Shown here: piece after piece, positions 35,582 through 45,850 of the stretch
How positions within the stretch are numbered: position 1 is the stretch's first letter
Layout of the letters: the number at the start of each line of letters is the position of its first letter
Assembly: GCA_015680685.1 (NCBI GenBank)
Contig: MNCI01016591.1
Coordinates: 19,680-83,679 of the forward strand
Direction: 5' to 3'
Length of the DNA stretch: 64,000 bases
Source of the DNA: Gnetum montanum
Lineage: Eukaryota > Streptophyta > Gnetopsida > Gnetales > Gnetaceae
The notes under the pieces: generated by a model
Seen by the model: the letters and a program-made list of their open reading frames with translations, nothing else
Told to the model about the DNA's origin: nothing
Databases searched by the model: none
Translations under genes and position numbers: made by a program

Positions 35582-37038
35582 TATAGCAATTGGAAAATTT
35601 TTTCATTAGAAAAATGAAAATTCTAGTACAACATATTTAACCTTGAATCCCTAAGGCCTCCGAAAATTGTAATTTAGGGTGCCCTAGATGGTCTAATAGA
35701 TCACCCAAGGAGTTAGAGGAGGACAAAACAAGGTAATAGAAATGAAAATATGATTGCAAATTTGAAAATGTAAATGCACTAAAAATAAATAATAGATCTA
35801 ATTCATACACAACCAAAAATTGTAAACTTTATTTTACAAAAAAGATAAAGAGAGTTTAGAGATTATGTACAAAAATGTGCCTGAGAGTAGAGTAGGATGG
35901 TCCACTTCAATGAGGTTTCAGAGTCTATTGAAATTGATGTGATTAGCTCCATGATCCAAATGTTCTCTCACTCCTAATGCTATTGAACCTCTACTACTTT
36001 CATAGATCTACAACACTGGCTATGTTGGGGGTATGAGATATGTGAAGGATTTTGGGCTGAAAATGTGAGAAATTTTGGAAGTTGTACTTCCCAAATGCTC
36101 AGTGTCGACATGCAAAATACCACAAATTTCAAAGGGGGTAGCAAGGGTTATAAGACCATAGGGGATTCCATGCTTGGATGATCCAAGAAGTAGCATGATT
36201 ACAAAGTGTGCAAGTGCTCTTGGATGCTAGAATGCTTGAAATGCTAAAGGGGTGTTGTTGCAAAAATTTTGGAATGTCTAAATTGTGCTTGGGCTTGGTT
36301 TTTATAGGTTTTGGGCCATGAATTTTACTACAAAATGGCTATAAATTGGGCTCCAAATTTACTACCAATTGGCTGCAAATTTCTACCACGTTCACGTTAT
36401 ATGGGTGCCCAAATTCAAGGGTTACTATGTATAGAAAGTGTCATATTCCCATTATCATTCTATTTTCTAAAAATACTAATGCAAGAACACCATTCATGTC
36501 AGCTTCATATATCCATGTTTGGCCTTCAACCATCCACACTAGAGTGCATGGCCAACATTGGAGTCAATGAAGTGTTAAAATCTCATCCATTTTGCATCAA
36601 CACTAGGCACAAGGTACATCAATGCTAGGAGGATTATGTGTTAATGTTGGGGAAAGTTTATACCCTCCATGTTGGGCATTGTTGAACCTACATCCCTTCA
36701 CACTGGGAGTAGGTGAGATCTACTTGGAAATAGGTATCTCCAACATAGAAAATGATGCACCCCCTATAAAACCCATCAAATTGTCATTTTTGGCTCTCCC
36801 CATCCAACCCACCCCCCGGAAGCTCAAGTATAGACATTACATAGCTTTTTCCACTTGGGGGATGAGACTTTGACCACTTATGAGACATTTTTTAGCCCCA
36901 AAAATGTAAAGTATGTGAAATTTCCCTTTCATGGATACAATCTTCACATTTACAATGAAGTTCATGCCTTGGATTTCATGGAGTGAAGGTTACATGATGA
37001 AAAATTAATTATAATATGCAAATTTTGGTGATGTTTCA
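35582..37038 (-). repeat. 5' LTR of A1
   Basis: On the minus strand it starts TGAAACATCACCAAAATTTG at 37,038, like A0 (TGAAACACCACC) and A2, and ends near 35,582 next to the PBS. Partner of 22,921-24,130. Confidence 0.85.
36299..36307 (-). promoter_or_regulatory. TATA-like box in the A1 5' LTR
   Basis: Minus-strand CTATAAAAA in the context AAACCTATAAAAACCAAG. The same position in the other LTRs reads CTATAAAAA (23,639), CCTATAAAAG (40,717) and CCCTATAAAT (2,391), so it is conserved across family A LTRs. Likely start of retroelement transcription toward lower coordinates. Confidence 0.55.
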
Positions 37039-37690
37039 CCACCTTATTTAGCCCCTAGAAATCCTTTCATCATACATATTCCCCCTTTAGTGGCATCAAC
37101 TTGATAACCCAAACCATGAGTTACCAATTCAACAAAGACTATGGAACCATTTGTTATTTGGGTTCCTCCAACCTCAACAAGTAAAACCATGATAACCCAC
37201 AATCAAAGCCATCCTATTATGGCCCACAACTCAGAGGTTAGTAAGAAATCTTTGCCATAGTGGTGAGTTTCCAAACCAATAACTAAGCTCATTGAAGGTA
37301 ACAAACAACAAAAGGCTTCAAAGAAAGTTAACATATCTAGACATACACCAAGATCAACTACACCCATGAACAAAGGGTTCAAGGCATATGTATCAAAACC
37401 TAAATCACAAACTCTAGGAAGAATGGATGAAATTAAGACTACTAAGGTTAAAACATCATGTATTAAGGAAAATAGTTTTCTTGCAACAATGGAACAAGCT
37501 AAACAATCCTTCAAATGGAAAAACATGTTACGAAACTTGTATGACCTAGTCATGACCTCTCCTGCTCATAGACATGCACTAGCTCAGGGGTTAACCTCTA
37601 TCCCTGTGAGTGGAGGCATGCTCACCAATAAAAAGTTGTTCCACTCAATCATTGAGCAAGCTTCACTTAGGAAAAATGGACATTAACCCA
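37039..37690 (+). pseudogene. gag C-terminal part of A0, continued after A1
   Basis: Plus strand. MEPFVIWVPPTSTSKT (about 37,140-37,190) aligns with A2's RKPFVIKIFQSNTT on the minus strand near 52.7 kb. 37,366-37,686 is a 106-codon lysine-rich open stretch with IKENSFLATMEQAKQSFKWK and RNLYDLVMTSPAHRHALAQG, corresponding to A2 around 52.2 kb (NLIMTSTTYHEALF). It joins the protease without a clear border. Confidence 0.75.
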
Positions 37691-38330
37691 TCCTCATCTT
37701 TTGTGATAGTGAGGTGAAGATTGATTCTTAAAATGGAGAAGTGCTACCCATGCCTCTTCTCATTACTATATGTGTTGGTAGGTACAAGCTTCATCATGTT
37801 CATGTTGATGATGGGGTGGTAACCAATGTAATACCATAAACTATTATCAAAAAACTAGGCTTAATTAAGAACATCCAAGAAATCACTATCTTAGCACTCA
37901 AGTTATTCAATGGATCATGAGTAGTGGTGCAAGTTCTAGCTCCTTGGATTTCATGGCAAGTGAGCAATTCCCTATATCTTCCAACTTCCTAGTTGTTGAA
38001 GAGACACCCAGCTTCAACTTAATCTTAAGAAGGCCATCATTGGCTAAGTTTTCTATGGTTTCATTTCCTATACATCAAGAGATTCACTTTCCCTACATGG
38101 GAGGGAAAATTGTCATTCATGGGGAAAACATGTCACTACCTTCAATTAACTATGTTAACATTGATAGAGATTTGGAGTTGGAGTTTCAAGAGGAAACTCT
38201 CGATACTCAGACTGGGATTGATGGTAAGAAAACTAATGATGTTGACAACACCAACTCTACAACATGGGGTGTTTAAGAAAAATGCCTACAACTTTCCATG
38301 TTAAATAAAAGAGGTTGTGAGCATAGGATT
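37690..38330 (+). pseudogene. Aspartic protease of A0
   Basis: Best-preserved protease of the window. HHVHVDDGVVTNVIP at about 37,793-37,837 occupies the active-site position (D-G with following small residues). After a frame change, VVEETPSFNLILRRPSLAKF near 38,000-38,060 matches the YNLLLGRPWI end motif, followed by SFPIHQEIHFPYMGGKIVIH. An acidic tail ends at 38,276. One stop (37,838) and a frameshift (about 37,918) inactivate it. Confidence 0.82.
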
Positions 38331-38514
38331 GTGCAAAAAATAATCGTTGATCTATTGAAGATCAAGCAACAAGTTTGCAGTAAATCTCTTGTCCCTTCTT
38401 TGGTTAATGGTTTTTTTTTTACCTTTGCAATATTATATCATGTTTCATTATTATTTTTATAATTATATTCTTTTTCAAGAGCATCCCATAGTTGCTAGGA
38501 AAGTATGGATAATG

Positions 38515-38665
38515 GTCTGCTAAGGCCTAAAATTGGTGACATCATGACCCCTAAACCTAGAAATCCATATCATGCTAAGGCCTAAAACTAGCAACACATG
38601 ACCCACCATGGCCTAAAATTGGTAACAACGTGATCCACAATGGCCAAAAACTAGCAACATGCATG
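38515..38665. repeat. GGCC junction motif cluster (A0, after protease)
   Basis: Four units in the orientation opposite to A1 and A2, as expected for a plus-strand element: CATGCTAAGGCCTAAAACTA, CCATGGCCTAAAATTGGTAA and similar. Confidence 0.78.
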
Positions 38666-38833
38666 GCTTGGCAAAAATTGATATATTAGACAAAATAAAA
38701 GTCCAATAGCCATGGCTACACTATGTAGCAACAAAATAAAAATAAATAGTATAATAACAACCAAAGGCTAAAAATAGCCACAACACCATAACATCAATAA
38801 AAAATAGCCAAAAGCATGATGAAACTAGTGAGA

Positions 38834-38908
38834 CTAATGTACAGCTGGAGGGGGAGGAGGAGCATCTTCAATGTTATTATCACTGGAGTTGCTACCATCA
38901 CCTGGTAC
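38834..38908 (-). pseudogene. Antisense small ORF, exon-2-like piece (A0 copy)
   Basis: Minus strand, antisense to A0. After TATAG it reads VPGDGSNSSDNNIEDAPPPP then PAVH and a stop. A2 reads ALGDIGNPNSKGGNDPPLPP in the same place. A branch-point-like TACTAAT is at 38,935-38,941, 26 bases before the AG. Small, acidic-polar and proline-rich; no recognisable domain. Confidence 0.6.
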
Positions 38909-39495
38909 CTATACCAATCGCAAAAAAATGTTTAATTAGTAATTAACATAACTAAACTAAACTAAAATCTAATAAAATAAAAGAAATTAATCAAAAACAC
39001 ATAGCCCTAAAAATCCCCAGGAAGCTAGGATGTTGGTAGAAAAATTTCTTCAAAGTGTTAACACTACCAATTTCAGAAGGGTAAAAAAAATAAGAAGCCA
39101 AAAAATCACTATGCATTAACTTATAGAAAAATTCATAAAAAAATAATTGTAAGTTAGAAATTAGTGATTCAGTAACCAGTTTGACCATCAAACAACAAAC
39201 AATGATCATATAATCTCAAAAATCAGAAATTCTATGTTGTTTTCTTATAAAAAAGAAAAGTGACATTGCTTTTTGATAAAAAAATAGCAAAAATGCATAG
39301 AATAAGGTAGAATAAAATTAATAACTTGATATAAGCATACCCTAATGCCAAAATAATGTAATAGACACATGACCATAACCCAAATACAATGTTTGAATTA
39401 TTCAAAGCTGAGAATCACTTAATCTACAAGCCTAGCAAGCACAAAATGCCTAGGTTCTAAGCCAAAATTCATAAAAATAGCCAAGAAAGGGGTAC

Positions 39496-39621
39496 CTAGT
39501 AGTCATTGTGCATGAGCCTTCTCCAAGTAGAGGCCATGGTAGATTGGAGAGTTCCTTGGTAGCAAAATCTGTCTCTTCCAAGACTAGGTTCTTACTTGTG
39601 AATGGTTTTTTTCTTAGACAT
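39496..39621 (-). pseudogene. Antisense small ORF, exon-1-like piece (A0 copy)
   Basis: Minus strand. Starts ATGTCTAAGAAA (39,621) and, after a one-base shift, reads SKNLVLEETDFATKELSNLP followed by WPLLGEGSCTMTTR up to a GT at 39,495. It aligns with A2's exon-1-like piece (SKNPTIQRMDEHSMELLKVP, RPISIQAPSVTTPR). The 587-base gap to the exon-2-like piece is AT-rich and starts GT, ends AG. Confidence 0.58.
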
Positions 39622-39903
39622 CTTGAATAGGTTGATGTAAAATAGCTCTAATTCTTCTTCACCTTTAGTACAACTATGCTAATCCTTGATGAATTTTGGC
39701 CAAACTATGCTAAGGATGGATGGGATTGAAGCCAAAATTGATGGAAAGCTTTGATTCCAAGCACTACCTATAGGATATGAGCAAGGAAAATAGATTTGGT
39801 AAAATTATAATGTAGAAAGTATTCCCTCACTTATGTGTTGGAAATCTAAGGACCATGCCCAAAACACCTACACAACTCCCACATAACTCCATTTTCACAA
39901 TTG

Positions 39904-39908
39904 AAAAG
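39904..39908. other. Target site duplication (left) of A2
   Basis: AAAAG, repeated at 57,754-57,758. A0 sequence is continuous across the two. Confidence 0.8.
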
Positions 39909-41494
39909 TGTTGCAACTAAAGACCTCAATTGCTAGAATGAGAAAATGAAGCATTCTCAGTGCAAGTAGTTCCCCAACCCTAAATCCCTAAGGCCTTCAT
40001 GATAAAAATGGAATTTAGGGCACCCTAGCCATTCCAACAAATAACCTAGGGACTTATGAGATGTAAAACATGGAAGTATAAATAGATCCAAATAGTGCAT
40101 AGATAATAAATTTAATTTTATTGAACACAAAACTCAAAACTTAAAAATTTATTAAGAAAAGAATAAAAAATAAGTTAGAGAAATGTGTACAAATGGTGTC
40201 TGGATGAGTAAAAAGGTGGTTCACTTGTGAAAGAGTTCAAAGGCCATTAAAGCCAAGATGATCTAATCCACGATCTAGGTGCTAAGCCACTCTTGATGTT
40301 ATTGAACCTTTTTTATTACTACAACCTTGGATATGCCAATTAAGTTGTTTTTGGGGGTGAGAAAGGTGGAATATTTGGATGCCAAGTTGCTCCACACTAG
40401 GTTTGAAATCTTAGAGGTGCAATGTTAACAAGAAAAATCCACCAAATCTCAAGGCCAAAATGCTTCCATGCTGGGTTTTAATAGAATGCAATTATGGGAA
40501 CTTGCATGAGCTCTTGAGTGCCTAAATATGTCCCAAGTACAGAATTATGTGTATGAAAATGGCTTATGAGTGTTGAATCTTGTCAAAAATTGTTGAAGCT
40601 TGTCAAAAACCAAGAACCAAAATTGCTTGTGTGCTAAAAGTTGCTAAACATGAGAAACATTATTAGAACCCCTTGTTTTCAAAATTTTTGAGCCTATAAA
40701 TGGTGTTGAAATTTTTCTTTTATAGGGTTTTTTTTGCTATGAATGGGGCTGAAAATTGGCTATGATTGGGAAGAAAATTTGATGTAATTTTGCTGCAAAT
40801 TGGCTACCAAATTTAGGTGAAATGGGTGTCCAAATTTGGAGGCTAACTAAACATAGTAAGTACTTTTCCCCATGGTCATTCCATTTACTAAAAATAGTAA
40901 TTGGGGAACCCCTTTCAAGCCAAAGATGAATCTTCCACATTGAGCTCTCCACCATGCTTGTTCAAGTGGCTGGTCAACATTCAAATGCATGAATTAATAA
41001 ACTTTTCTCTTTGTGGCTTCCATGTTAAAGGATTGGATTTTTTACATTAGGGAAGGGGGAACTTTCTAGGTTAGGGAAAAAGTTTCCAAGCTATGCATTT
41101 TGTCTCCATGTTGAAGGGGGGAAAGTTTCCAAACCCCCCATCCTTCCATGCTGCAGGTAGGTGAGATCTACCCCCTACAGGTGTTTCTAGTGTAGAAAAA
41201 TGCATGCCCCCCATAAAACCCATAAAATTATCTTTTTTGGCATTCCAAAAGGCATTTTTGACCTCCTCCCCCCTCCCAAGATAAAATATACATACTAGAT
41301 GACTTCTTTCACTTGCGGAATGAGGCTTTGGCTACTTATTAGGCATTTTTCAATCCTAAAAGTATAAAGTATGTGAAATTTCCAATTGTGGATTAAAATT
41401 TTCACATTTACAATGAATTTTTATCTTAGGTTTCATGGGATGAAAGCTACATGATGGAGATTGGTTATAACATGCAAAATTTTGTTGTCTTTCA
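39909..41494 (-). repeat. 3' LTR of A2
   Basis: Matches 56,211-57,753, e.g. GCTCCACACTAGGTTTG (40,389 and 56,679) and GAGCTCTTGAGTG (40,510 and 56,798). Minus-strand start TGAAAGACAACAAAATTTTG at 41,494. Contains a minus-strand TATA-like CCTATAAAAG (40,717-40,727) and, in U3, a hairpin-prone CCATGCT...AGCATGG-type motif like the one in the spacer array. Confidence 0.9.
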
Positions 41495-41508
41495 ACGGCC
41501 CCTCTTTG
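41495..41508 (-). other. Polypurine tract of A2
   Basis: Minus-strand CAAAGAGGGGCCGT directly before the LTR start. A0 has the matching CAACAAAGAGGATCAAA at 61,931-61,947. Confidence 0.8.
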
Positions 41509-41624
41509 TTGATGCCTAGAGGATTAACCTAAGAGGCAACAACAAAGAATACAAAACACCACTGCATATTATAATGCTAAAAATCATATAGGCCACATGA
41601 AAATTAGGCTATCCTAGTCACCAA

Positions 41625-41710
41625 TGTTGCTAGTTTAAGGCCTTGGTAGGTTATGGTATTAGTTTAAGGCCCTGGTAATCCATGTTGCAAGTTTTAGGTC
41701 ATAGCATACC
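41625..41710. repeat. GGCC junction motif cluster (A2, after integrase)
   Basis: Three units, e.g. GCTAGTTTAAGGCCTTGGTA and TAGTTTAAGGCCCTGGTAAT. Confidence 0.8.
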
Positions 41711-41744
41711 ATTAAAAGTAGGCTTGCTTATTGATGATTTTTCA

Positions 41745-42960
41745 GCAACATGTAGTTTGGCTTCAGATAGTAATGATTGACCAAATTGGCCATCTCATTC
41801 ACATCCATGTTAGATATTCTAAATGCTTCATTTCTATAGCCTCTAGTAATAAGAAAGGATCCTTCCTAGTTTACTGAGAATTTATCTACATGCTCATGGA
41901 TGGCCTTGAGGACTAGGTTCCCCTCCTTGATCTTATGCATGGTCAAGTTATTGTGATGTTTTTGCTTCTACCTCTCTTGGTAGTGCTTGATGTGAACAAG
42001 TTCTTACATAGGACACTCCTCCACCAAATCTAGTATTTTTATTTGCAACTCCTTGCTCTACTCATCATTGATGAAGTCTATCAAGGCTACTTAGAGTGAT
42101 GGAACCTACAATTCAAGAGGTAAAATTGCTTTAGGACCATAAACAAGGTTAAAAGGGGTCATATTGGTTGTCATGCGATACATAGTTCTATATGCCCATA
42201 ATGCATGGACAAACTACTCATTCCACTTCTACTTACTGTGATTGAGCATCTTCTTGAGAAAGTTAATGATGGCCTTGTTGCTTGCTTTTTCTTGTCCATT
42301 GGCTTGAGGGTAGTAAGGTGACAAGAAAGAATTCTTAATACCTAGGCTATGACAAAAATACTTGGTTTCTTGGATACTAAATTGAGGTCCATTTTCTATA
42401 ACTATGATCATGGTTATGACAAAATGAGCTATAATTTTGTCTAGGATAAATTTGCAAACTTGTTTAGACATGGTCTTCCTTAGAGGAATAGCCTAAACCC
42501 ACTTGGTGAAGTATTTGGTTGCAATAATGATTAAGCTATGCCCTGTGGTAAACTTAGGCATTATAGGTCCAATGATATCCAACCCCCATTGTTGAAATAG
42601 CCATGTTATCTAGGTTGTATGTATCTTAATTGGTGATACATGTATTAGGTTGCTATATCATTGGCATGTGTCACATTGCTTAACCTTTTACAAGTAGTCA
42701 TTTTCCATATGGGGCCAATAGTAACCTAATTGCCTAATCTTAGTAGCCATGGCTCTAGGCCCTATATGTCCTCCACAAACACCCTTGTGAACCTCCTCCA
42801 GGACTATTCTAGCTTTGGTTTTACCCAAGCATTCTAGGAGTATGCCATCATAGGATTGTTGGCATAATGTGTCATCACCTACAATGACATACTACTTCAA
42901 TCACTTGCATATAGCATCCTTCTGAGAAGTAGTCAGGCCTTATGAGGATTCACCTTACAT
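41745..42960 (-). pseudogene. Integrase of A2
   Basis: Inserts the DNA copy into the genome. On the minus strand: zinc-finger remnant with CDTCQ (about 42,660-42,680), catalytic core with VIENGPQF and YYPQANGQEKASNK (within 42,229-42,471), and the C-terminal NxEG block at 41,750-41,960. Two catalytic positions have changed: the usual IxSDNGxQF reads VIENGPQF (D to E), and the usual PQANGQxE reads PQANGQEK (E to K). Stops also break the frame between the domains. Confidence 0.88.
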
Positions 42961-43207
42961 AAGGTAAAATTTGATATCATCATACCACTACTTAGGAGGA
43001 GTAGTATGAATGATGACCACAAAGGTGTCCTCAGTATTATGTGTGATGGGAATAGCATAGTCCATAGTTAAGATGGGCAAGTTACTAAACACATCTAACA
43101 TCACGCTAAGGGCTAGTGTTCTCATTGCATCAACTATGGCATTTTCATTTCAAGGTATGTGTTGGATATCAATGTCTATGAATTATTGTAATAATTTCTT
43201 TTCTAGA

Positions 43208-43501
43208 TCATAGTAAGGTTATTAAATTCTTAGCTTTGCATGTATAGACTTCGATTACTTGGTTAACCACAAGTTTTGAATCACCATTGATGACTAAGTA
43301 TCTAATTCCTAGGTCACAAGCTACCATCATCCCTTTGATCAAACCTTCATATTCTACTATGTTATTAGCACATGCAAACCCAAAACGATAGGCAAAGCAC
43401 TCAATTTCACTAGATGGGAATGTTACGATGGTAGTAGAACTAGCCCCATAGATGGTTGAAGCTCCATTGAAGTTCATGACTACTTCATAACCCTCAGGCA
43501 C
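43208..43501 (-). pseudogene. Archaeal-type second RNase H (aRH) of A2
   Basis: A 97-codon open stretch containing MNFNGASTIYGASSTTIVTF, NNIVEYEGLIKGMMVACDLG and YLVINGDSKLVVNQV. It matches the aRH of Tat/Ogre elements (FDGASxxxGAG ... TNNxAEYEALIxGL ... VxGDSxLVVxQV). The first catalytic Asp reads Asn (NFNGAS); the later Glu and Asp positions are retained. It lies between RNase H and integrase as in known dual-RNase H elements. Confidence 0.88.
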
Positions 43502-43599
43502 ATGGCTACTTGTGTTAATGCGTTCATCAAGGAATTCAAGGTCTATGGTTGTTTGTTCATCAATAGGTAAAACTATAAGTTGTATGGCTATAGCTTGAC

Positions 43600-44000
43600 C
43601 TTTTTTTGATAATTGAGAGATGTAATGAAGGTTGAATTCTATGGATATGACTTTAAATCAAGCTATGTGGCTACTTTTGCAAATTTTGATTGTTATGGCT
43701 CTAAGTATGTTATCCTTTCAGATGATCTTTACTTTGCTTCTAAAGAGGTAGTGTCTCCATTTCTTCAAAGAGAAGACTAGTTCTAGACAATACTTCTCCA
43801 CTTTAGCATATTGGGTCTCATGGGCTACTAATGCATGGCTAAGGTAGTATATAACCTTTTTGTTCCATCATCATATTTTTGATAGAGTAGAGAGGCAATG
43901 TATGTATTAGAGATGGTGAGATAAATATATAATGGTTTACTATCTTGTGAAGGATAGACTGTTGGTAGCTATGTTAACTCTTGCTTAAGGTTTTCAAAGG
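43600..44000 (-). pseudogene. First RNase H of A2
   Basis: Minus strand near 43,740-43,870 gives, across stops, GYILP ... DPIC ... GEVLSRTSLLFEEMETLPL. This follows the YYLSxALxxxETxYxxxEKxCLxLVFxxKKxRHYL pattern of the RT-linked RNase H in Tat-type elements. Strongly decayed; recognised by position and residual motif. Confidence 0.65.
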
Positions 44001-44061
44001 CCTCTTGGCATTGAGCCATCCACTCATAGTGAACTCCTTTCTTACGCAAGTGTTGCATAGC

Positions 44062-45230
44062 CTATAACTTATTTGTAAGCCTAGTGATAAACCTATGAAT
44101 AAATTGTAATCTATCTTGTAATCCCCAAAGCCCCTTTAGCTTAGTAGGTGCTACCAATTTGGATATGGCCATAACCTTATTAGGATTTACATGTATCCTT
44201 TCATTATAGGCTACAAAGCCAAGAATCTTGCCAATCTTGACATCAAAGACATACTTCTTAGGATTCAACCTAAGCTCTTATTTGAGGCATCATTCAAGCA
44301 CAAGATCTAGGTCATTAGCTATCTTAAACTTCATGGCTATGTCATCTACATAATCATTAAGCAAACCTAACATGCAATCATTGAAGATATAGGCCATGGC
44401 TCTCTGCTATGTCACTCTGGTGTTCTTAAGGCCAAAGGACATCATGGTATAACAAAACGTAAATCCTAGGGTCATAAAGGTTATGCTAAGTTGGTGCTCT
44501 AGGTTGATCATAATTTGGTTATATCATGAGAATCCATCCATAAAGGATAGCAAGGCATGTCTAGTTGTAATATTGATAAGTTGATCAATACTAGGTAAAG
44601 GGAAGTCATCCTTGATAGTTGCTTTATTTAGGTCTTAAACTTTGAGAAAAATATGGATATTCCCATTTTTCTTAAGGACTACCGCTATGTTGGATACCAA
44701 TTCTACATAATCAATAGTCCTAATGAAACCTACTTGGTAGAGCTATAAGATTTCATGACGAACTACCAAGGCCAAATCAGGTCTAATCATGCACACTTTT
44801 TGTTTAACTAGTCTAATGATAGGGTCTAGCGTGATGTTGTGCTATACTAGACATGGGTCTAGGCCTATCATATCTTCATATGACTAGACAAATGCCTTAA
44901 TGTTATTTTGTAAGACTTTGGTGATTTCTTGAACACATTGAGGCTCTAGTGAGGAACTTAGTTTAATGGTTTTCTCCTCACCACTATGGGTTGTGACAAG
45001 AACCTCAACTAGAGGGCCTTCAATTATGTCTTTTGCTTCAATGTAAATGGTTTTTTCTAGGTTTTCAAGCCATTATAGAGGTTTCTCTATTGAGAGTATG
45101 TGATGTACAAGACTCTCAGGCTCAAGATCTAGGTAACCAAGGTTGGTACATCATTTAATATCACCATGAGGTCCATGTGAACACAAAGGCAAATTGATTT
45201 GCTCGCAAGTACTCATACTTTGATCTTGCA
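44062..45230 (-). pseudogene. Reverse transcriptase of A2
   Basis: Minus strand near 44,330-44,490 reads FTFCYTMMSFGLKNTRVT, a stop, QRAMAYIFND and DYVDDIAMK, i.e. CYxVMPFGLKNAxxTYQRAM ... YVDDIxVK with the YVDD box intact. 44,062-44,268 then reads LNPKKYVFDVKIGKILGF-like sequence and VNPNKVMAISKL, the thumb region. Upstream fingers motifs extend to about 45.2 kb in broken frames. The YVDDI type separates family A from B1 (FMDDF). Confidence 0.88.
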
Positions 45231-45279
45231 TATCAACCAAAAGCATATTAACTGGAACCTAGGTAAAAGTGAATAAATA

Positions 45280-45850
45280 ATGCTAAAATTTCATAAAACA
45301 AATGCAAATCTAATGCAATCAAGGCCATCCAAGGTCATCAATGAGATTCGGGAAATTTGGAAAAGTTCAACAAAGGTGAAAAAAGGTTACATAAAGGTCA
45401 AACAAGGGAAAATATAAGGAGTAAGGCTACAAATGATTAATAAAGGTCATAATTTTTCTAGTTTAAGGCCTTAGCAGGCCATGGTCATATGGTATCAAAT
45501 GGTGGTTAGGGAAGGTCAAACCCCACTATTTGATACCATTTAAAGTCCAAAAAAAGATAAATAGAACTGTAATAAGGTAAACAACAACACATAAGGTTGT
45601 ATAAAGGCCATAGAAGGTCGACCATGTCATTAGGGAAACATAAGTCCAAAATAAAGCCAAAACATTATGTAATATGGCAAAAATCAAGAAAAATAGATTA
45701 TATATGATAAAATTTGGATAATATAGGCCAAAAATGGTTAGGTCTTACTAGATTTAGGCCTTGGAGGGCCATATTTTGAAGCTAAAAGGCTATTAGATGA
45801 GTTTAAGCATTAATCAGGGCTATTTCTAGGCTATCTAGACATAAAAATCA
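45280..45850 (-). other. GACCTT-rich spacer next to RT (A2), with two GGCC motifs
   Basis: AAAGGTCA/TGACCTT units recur irregularly. GGCC motifs sit at 45,455-45,485 (CTAGTTTAAGGCCTTAGCAG) and 45,750-45,775 (TTTAGGCCTTGGAGGGCCAT). A0 has the equivalent TTGACCTT-rich stretch at 59.6-60.35 kb. No coding potential. Confidence 0.6.

Larger units (their letters stand above)
22921..37038 (-). mobile_element. Element A1: minus-strand family A element inserted in the gag of A0
   Basis: LTRs at 22,921-24,130 (3', shortened) and 35,582-37,038 (5') with a PBS at 35,557 and minus-strand gag and protease between. It interrupts plus-strand A0 gag: the coding match to A2 gag stops at 22,920 and picks up again past 37,038 (EPFVIWVPPTSTS against A2's KPFVIKIFQSNTT). 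Most of RT through integrase is deleted; only the integrase C-terminus (24.94-25.18 kb) remains. It is itself split by a 4.8-kb element at 28,046-32,870. The flanks do not show a simple 5-bp duplication (see findings). Confidence 0.82.

Noticed and set aside
37060-37110. Minus-strand CACTAAAGGGGGAATATG next to the A1 5' LTR resembles a polypurine tract
   Set aside because: The sequence to the right is plus-strand A0 gag and protease, so no minus-strand element could use it; it lies in the partly duplicated flank.
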